From assembly GCF_020991085.1 (NCBI RefSeq), contig NZ_CP087719.1, positions 2,624,001-2,688,000 on the forward strand: DNA of 64,000 bases, given 5' to 3'. The position numbers were made by a program, and so were the translations under genes. A model generated the notes under the pieces. It was not told the origin of the DNA, did not search any database, and saw nothing but the letters and a program-made list of their open reading frames with translations. This document shows positions 61,557-64,000 of the stretch, piece after piece. The stretch is from Roseomonas sp. OT10 (GTDB lineage Bacteria > Pseudomonadota > Alphaproteobacteria > Acetobacterales > Acetobacteraceae). Positions within the stretch are counted from its first letter, which is position 1. Every line of letters starts with the position of its first letter.

Positions 61557-62552
61557 ATGCGCCGTCCCCGCAAGCTCGGTGCGAGCCTGCTCGCCGCCTT
61601 CGCCGCGCTCGCCCTGGTGGGCCTGCCCATGGCAGCGGATGCGCGGCCGGGTGGTGGCTTCTCCTCCGGCAGCCGCGGCAGCCGGACCTACAGCGCCCCG
61701 CCCTCCACCCGCACCGCGCCGGGCGGCGGCGTCAGCAACTTCGACCGGACGGAGACGCCGCGTGGCGGCTTCGGGCAGACCGCCCCGGCGCAGCGGCCGA
61801 GCTACACCCCTGCCCCGGCCCGCGGCGGCCTGTTCGGCGGCGGCGGCTTCATGTCCGGCCTGATGGGCGGGCTGCTGGGTGCCGGGCTGGTCGGGATGCT
61901 GTTCGGTTCGGGCGCCTTCGGCGGTGCCGCAGGCTTCAGCGGCTTCCTGGGCTTCCTGTTGCAGATCGCCCTGCTGGTCGGCCTCGCCATGCTGGTGATG
62001 CGCTTCTTCCGTCGCCGCGCGGCCGAGGGCATGTCCCCGGCCATGGCCGGCGCCGCCCCCGCCGGCCGGGCCCCGCCGAACGCCTATGCCCGCGAGGCCA
62101 TGGCGGGCGGCTCGGCAGGGGGCGGCATGGCCGCGGCCCGCAGCGCCCCGGTCCAGGTCGGGCAGGCGGATTTCCAGGCCTTCGAGCGGATGCTGGTGGA
62201 CATCAACGCGGCCTGGTCGCGCGGCGACATGGCGACGCTGCAGCGCCTCGCCACCCCGGAGATGGCGCGCTACTTCGCCGGCGACCTGCAGGACCTCGCC
62301 GCCCGTGGCTGGAGCAACGAGACACGCGACGTCCGGCTGGAGTCCGGTGACTTGGCGGAGGCGTGGAACGAGCAGGGGCTGGACTACGCCACCGTGGCGA
62401 TGCGCTTCTCGCTGGTCGACGTGACCCGCGACGCCCAGGGCCGCGTGGTGGAGGGCGATCCGGAGACGCGCCAGATGGTGACGGAGCTCTGGTCCTTCGT
62501 CCGCCGCCCGGGCCAGCCCTGGCGCCTCTCGGCGATCCAGCAGGCCCGCTGA
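61557..62552 (+). CDS. Tim44-like domain protein, membrane-anchored
   Basis: A protein of 331 residues. A signal/anchor (ASLLAAFAALALVGLPMAAD) is followed by a Ser/Gly/Pro-rich segment, a hydrophobic glycine-rich pair (GLMGGLLGAGLVGMLFGSGA and LGFLLQIALLVGLAMLVMRF) and a C-terminal Tim44/NTF2-like domain (QADFQAFERMLVDINAAWSR to TELWSFVRRPGQPWRLSAIQ). The start at 61557 follows GGGAGCAACG; an upstream TATATT box (61514-61519) could be the -10 element. A strong terminator follows it. Function of bacterial Tim44-like proteins is largely unknown. Confidence 0.85.
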   Translation: MRRPRKLGASLLAAFAALALVGLPMAADARPGGGFSSGSRGSRTYSAPPSTRTAPGGGVSNFDRTETPRGGFGQTAPAQRPSYTPAPARGGLFGGGGFMSGLMGGLLGAGLVGMLFGSGAFGGAAGFSGFLGFLLQIALLVGLAMLVMRFFRRRAAEGMSPAMAGAAPAGRAPPNAYAREAMAGGSAGGGMAAARSAPVQVGQADFQAFERMLVDINAAWSRGDMATLQRLATPEMARYFAGDLQDLAARGWSNETRDVRLESGDLAEAWNEQGLDYATVAMRFSLVDVTRDAQGRVVEGDPETRQMVTELWSFVRRPGQPWRLSAIQQAR

Positions 62553-62575
62553 GTCCGCGGCCTGCCGACAAAAGG

Positions 62576-62606
62576 AAAGCGGCCCGGTCCCCCGGGCCGC
62601 TTTTTT
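62576..62606 (+). terminator. Rho-independent terminator after the Tim44-like gene
   Basis: GCGGCCCGG (62579-62587) pairs with CCGGGCCGC (62592-62600) around TCCC, and a run of six Ts follows. It is the clearest intrinsic terminator in the window and ends the Tim44-like transcript. Confidence 0.9.
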
Positions 62607-62633
62607 CATGACCGCCTGGGCCGGTGACGGGGT

Positions 62634-62927
62634 TCAGCGGCGGTTCTGGCGACCCTGCCGGTAGCCCTGCTCGAAGGCGCGGTCCTGGGCGCGCTGCGAC
62701 TGGTCCCACAGGTAGCCGCCGGCGGCGCCGGCCCCCGCCCCGATCAGCGCGCCCCAGCCGGCATTGCCGCTGAAGGAACCGGCGATGCCGCCGATGGCGG
62801 CGCCCCCCAGGGCGCCCGTGCCGACCCGGCGCTGGCTGTCGTTCATGCCCTCGCAGGCCCCCAGCGACAGGGCCGCCAGCAGCGGCAGGGCAAGGCGGGT
62901 GGTGCGGATGCTCATCATGCTCCTCAT
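62634..62927 (-). CDS. Glycine-zipper lipoprotein
   Basis: A 97-residue protein with a lipobox (LLAALSLGACEG) and a glycine-zipper region (GTGALGGAAIGGIAGSFSGN, then GWGALIGAGAGAAGGYLWD) of the kind found in YMGG/Lpp-like outer-membrane proteins. The tail (RAQDRAFEQGYRQGRQNRR) is basic. The first two start codons (MRSMMS) are ambiguous. It lies downstream of the Rap1a-like gene in the same direction. Confidence 0.82.
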   Translation of the reverse strand: MRSMMSIRTTRLALPLLAALSLGACEGMNDSQRRVGTGALGGAAIGGIAGSFSGNAGWGALIGAGAGAAGGYLWDQSQRAQDRAFEQGYRQGRQNRR

Positions 62928-62939
62928 CTCGGCCCCCCC

Positions 62940-63353
62940 TCAACGGCCACGGCGCGACGGCGCGGCCGCCGCGGGGCAGGGATAGGTGGCCTGGGCCCAG
63001 CGCAGCAGCCCGTCCAGCGGCGCTTCCGAGCCGTATTGCGGGTTCTGTCGCATCCACTGCCCGAAGGCGACGCCCGACTGCGCCACCGTCGGCGGCGGGT
63101 TGGGCAGGCAGAACAGCGGCGCCTGCCGCCCCCCCGCCGGGTGCAGCGCCGCATGGTACTGGCCCATCGCCGTCAGGTAGCCCTGGCAATAGGCAATGGC
63201 CTCCAGCCGGGGCACGCCCGTCGTCTCCGCCAGGCAGATGGCCCCAAGCTCCCCCGCCGTGGTCGCGGCGGTGGGCGTTCCGACCTGTGCCTGCGCGGGC
63301 GCGGCGAATCCCAGGGCGGCGGATAGCAGCGCCGCTCCACAGATCATTCGCAT
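62940..63353 (-). CDS. Rap1a/Tai-family protein, secreted
   Basis: A 137-residue protein with a signal peptide (LLSAALGFAAPAQAQ) and a small four-cysteine domain: AICLAETTGVPRLEAIAYCQ, CLPNPPPTVAQSG, then a C-terminal AQATYPCP. This is the Rap1a/Tai layout, in which some members are periplasmic immunity proteins for type VI amidase effectors. No effector or T6SS gene is in the window, so a general periplasmic role is equally likely. Confidence 0.8.
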   Translation of the reverse strand: MRMICGAALLSAALGFAAPAQAQVGTPTAATTAGELGAICLAETTGVPRLEAIAYCQGYLTAMGQYHAALHPAGGRQAPLFCLPNPPPTVAQSGVAFGQWMRQNPQYGSEAPLDGLLRWAQATYPCPAAAAPSRRGR

Positions 63354-63549
63354 GGTGTCGCGTTCTCCCTGTTACCAACGGACGCCACGCTACGCCGGGG
63401 CCGCGGGTGCGCGAACCCCATCGACGGGGAAGTGAGCGAATTGCCGGCGCCGCCGGTGACCGAAGGCGGGACCTGCCCATGCCACGGACACCTCACGCCG
63501 CCGGCCCGGAGCAGGCGCAGGCGCAGGCGCGCGCCCCGGGCCATGGCGG

Positions 63550-64000
<451 letters not shown>

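Noticed and set aside
62940-63353. Type VI immunity protein
   Set aside because: The Rap1a/Tai domain fits, but no effector or T6SS gene is near; only the family name is given.
63500-63540. Short CAGGCG tandem repeat (about three units)
   Set aside because: Too short and common in such GC-rich DNA to be meaningful.

Overview
The window is very GC-rich, tightly packed bacterial DNA. It carries many Bug-family periplasmic binding proteins, hydroxybenzoate hydroxylases, a PfkB kinase/KDPG-aldolase operon and ATGA/GTGA-coupled genes. This mix suggests an alphaproteobacterium of the Acetobacteraceae (Roseomonas-like). That assignment is inference from gene content and composition; no rRNA, tRNA or CRISPR array was seen.

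Layout. 1-9.4 kb: end of an aromatic-ring hydroxylase, a serine hydrolase, a TerB/DUF533 protein, a DapA-like lyase, a lytic transglycosylase, two small stress proteins, the haem chaperone HemW and a DUF3574 lipoprotein. 8-11.9 kb: an SMR-type flippase candidate, a GtrB/ArnC-like glycosyltransferase and a methyltransferase, divergent from a GT-C-like membrane protein. 11.9-15.7 kb: two drug/metabolite transporters, an MBL hydrolase and an acyltransferase in one direction. 16-21 kb: pyruvyl transferase, GMC oxidoreductase and LLM monooxygenase. 21-25.6 kb: three Bug binding proteins in a row, then CapA. 26-33.6 kb: amino-acid-type ABC transporter parts divergent from a LacI-led sugar-acid operon, with operator-like palindromes between them. 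33.6-40.8 kb: glgC-glgA, an AI-2E transporter with an extra domain, diaminopropionate ammonia-lyase and a fourth Bug protein.

41.2-44.8 kb is a complete mobile element: an IS1-like DDE transposase bounded by about 21-bp terminal inverted repeats and an 8-bp target duplication (CCATGACA). It carries passenger genes, including an XRE/ImmA-IrrE metallopeptidase overlapping a toxin-like partner. This is the most unusual feature of the window. It sits at the edge of one of three copies of a roughly 400-bp hairpin-rich dispersed repeat (about 5.9, 15.75 and 40.85 kb).

45-64 kb: a lipase, a branched-chain-type binding protein, quinone oxidoreductase, EamA transporter, esterase, pobA with a perfect palindrome upstream, an NCS2 nucleobase permease, an M16 peptidase coupled to PmbA/TldE, an ABM monooxygenase, an L-lactate dehydrogenase-like enzyme divergent from a FadR-type regulator, a dipeptide-type binding protein, a Tim44-like protein with a good terminator, small envelope proteins, and the 3' end of gcvP running off the window.
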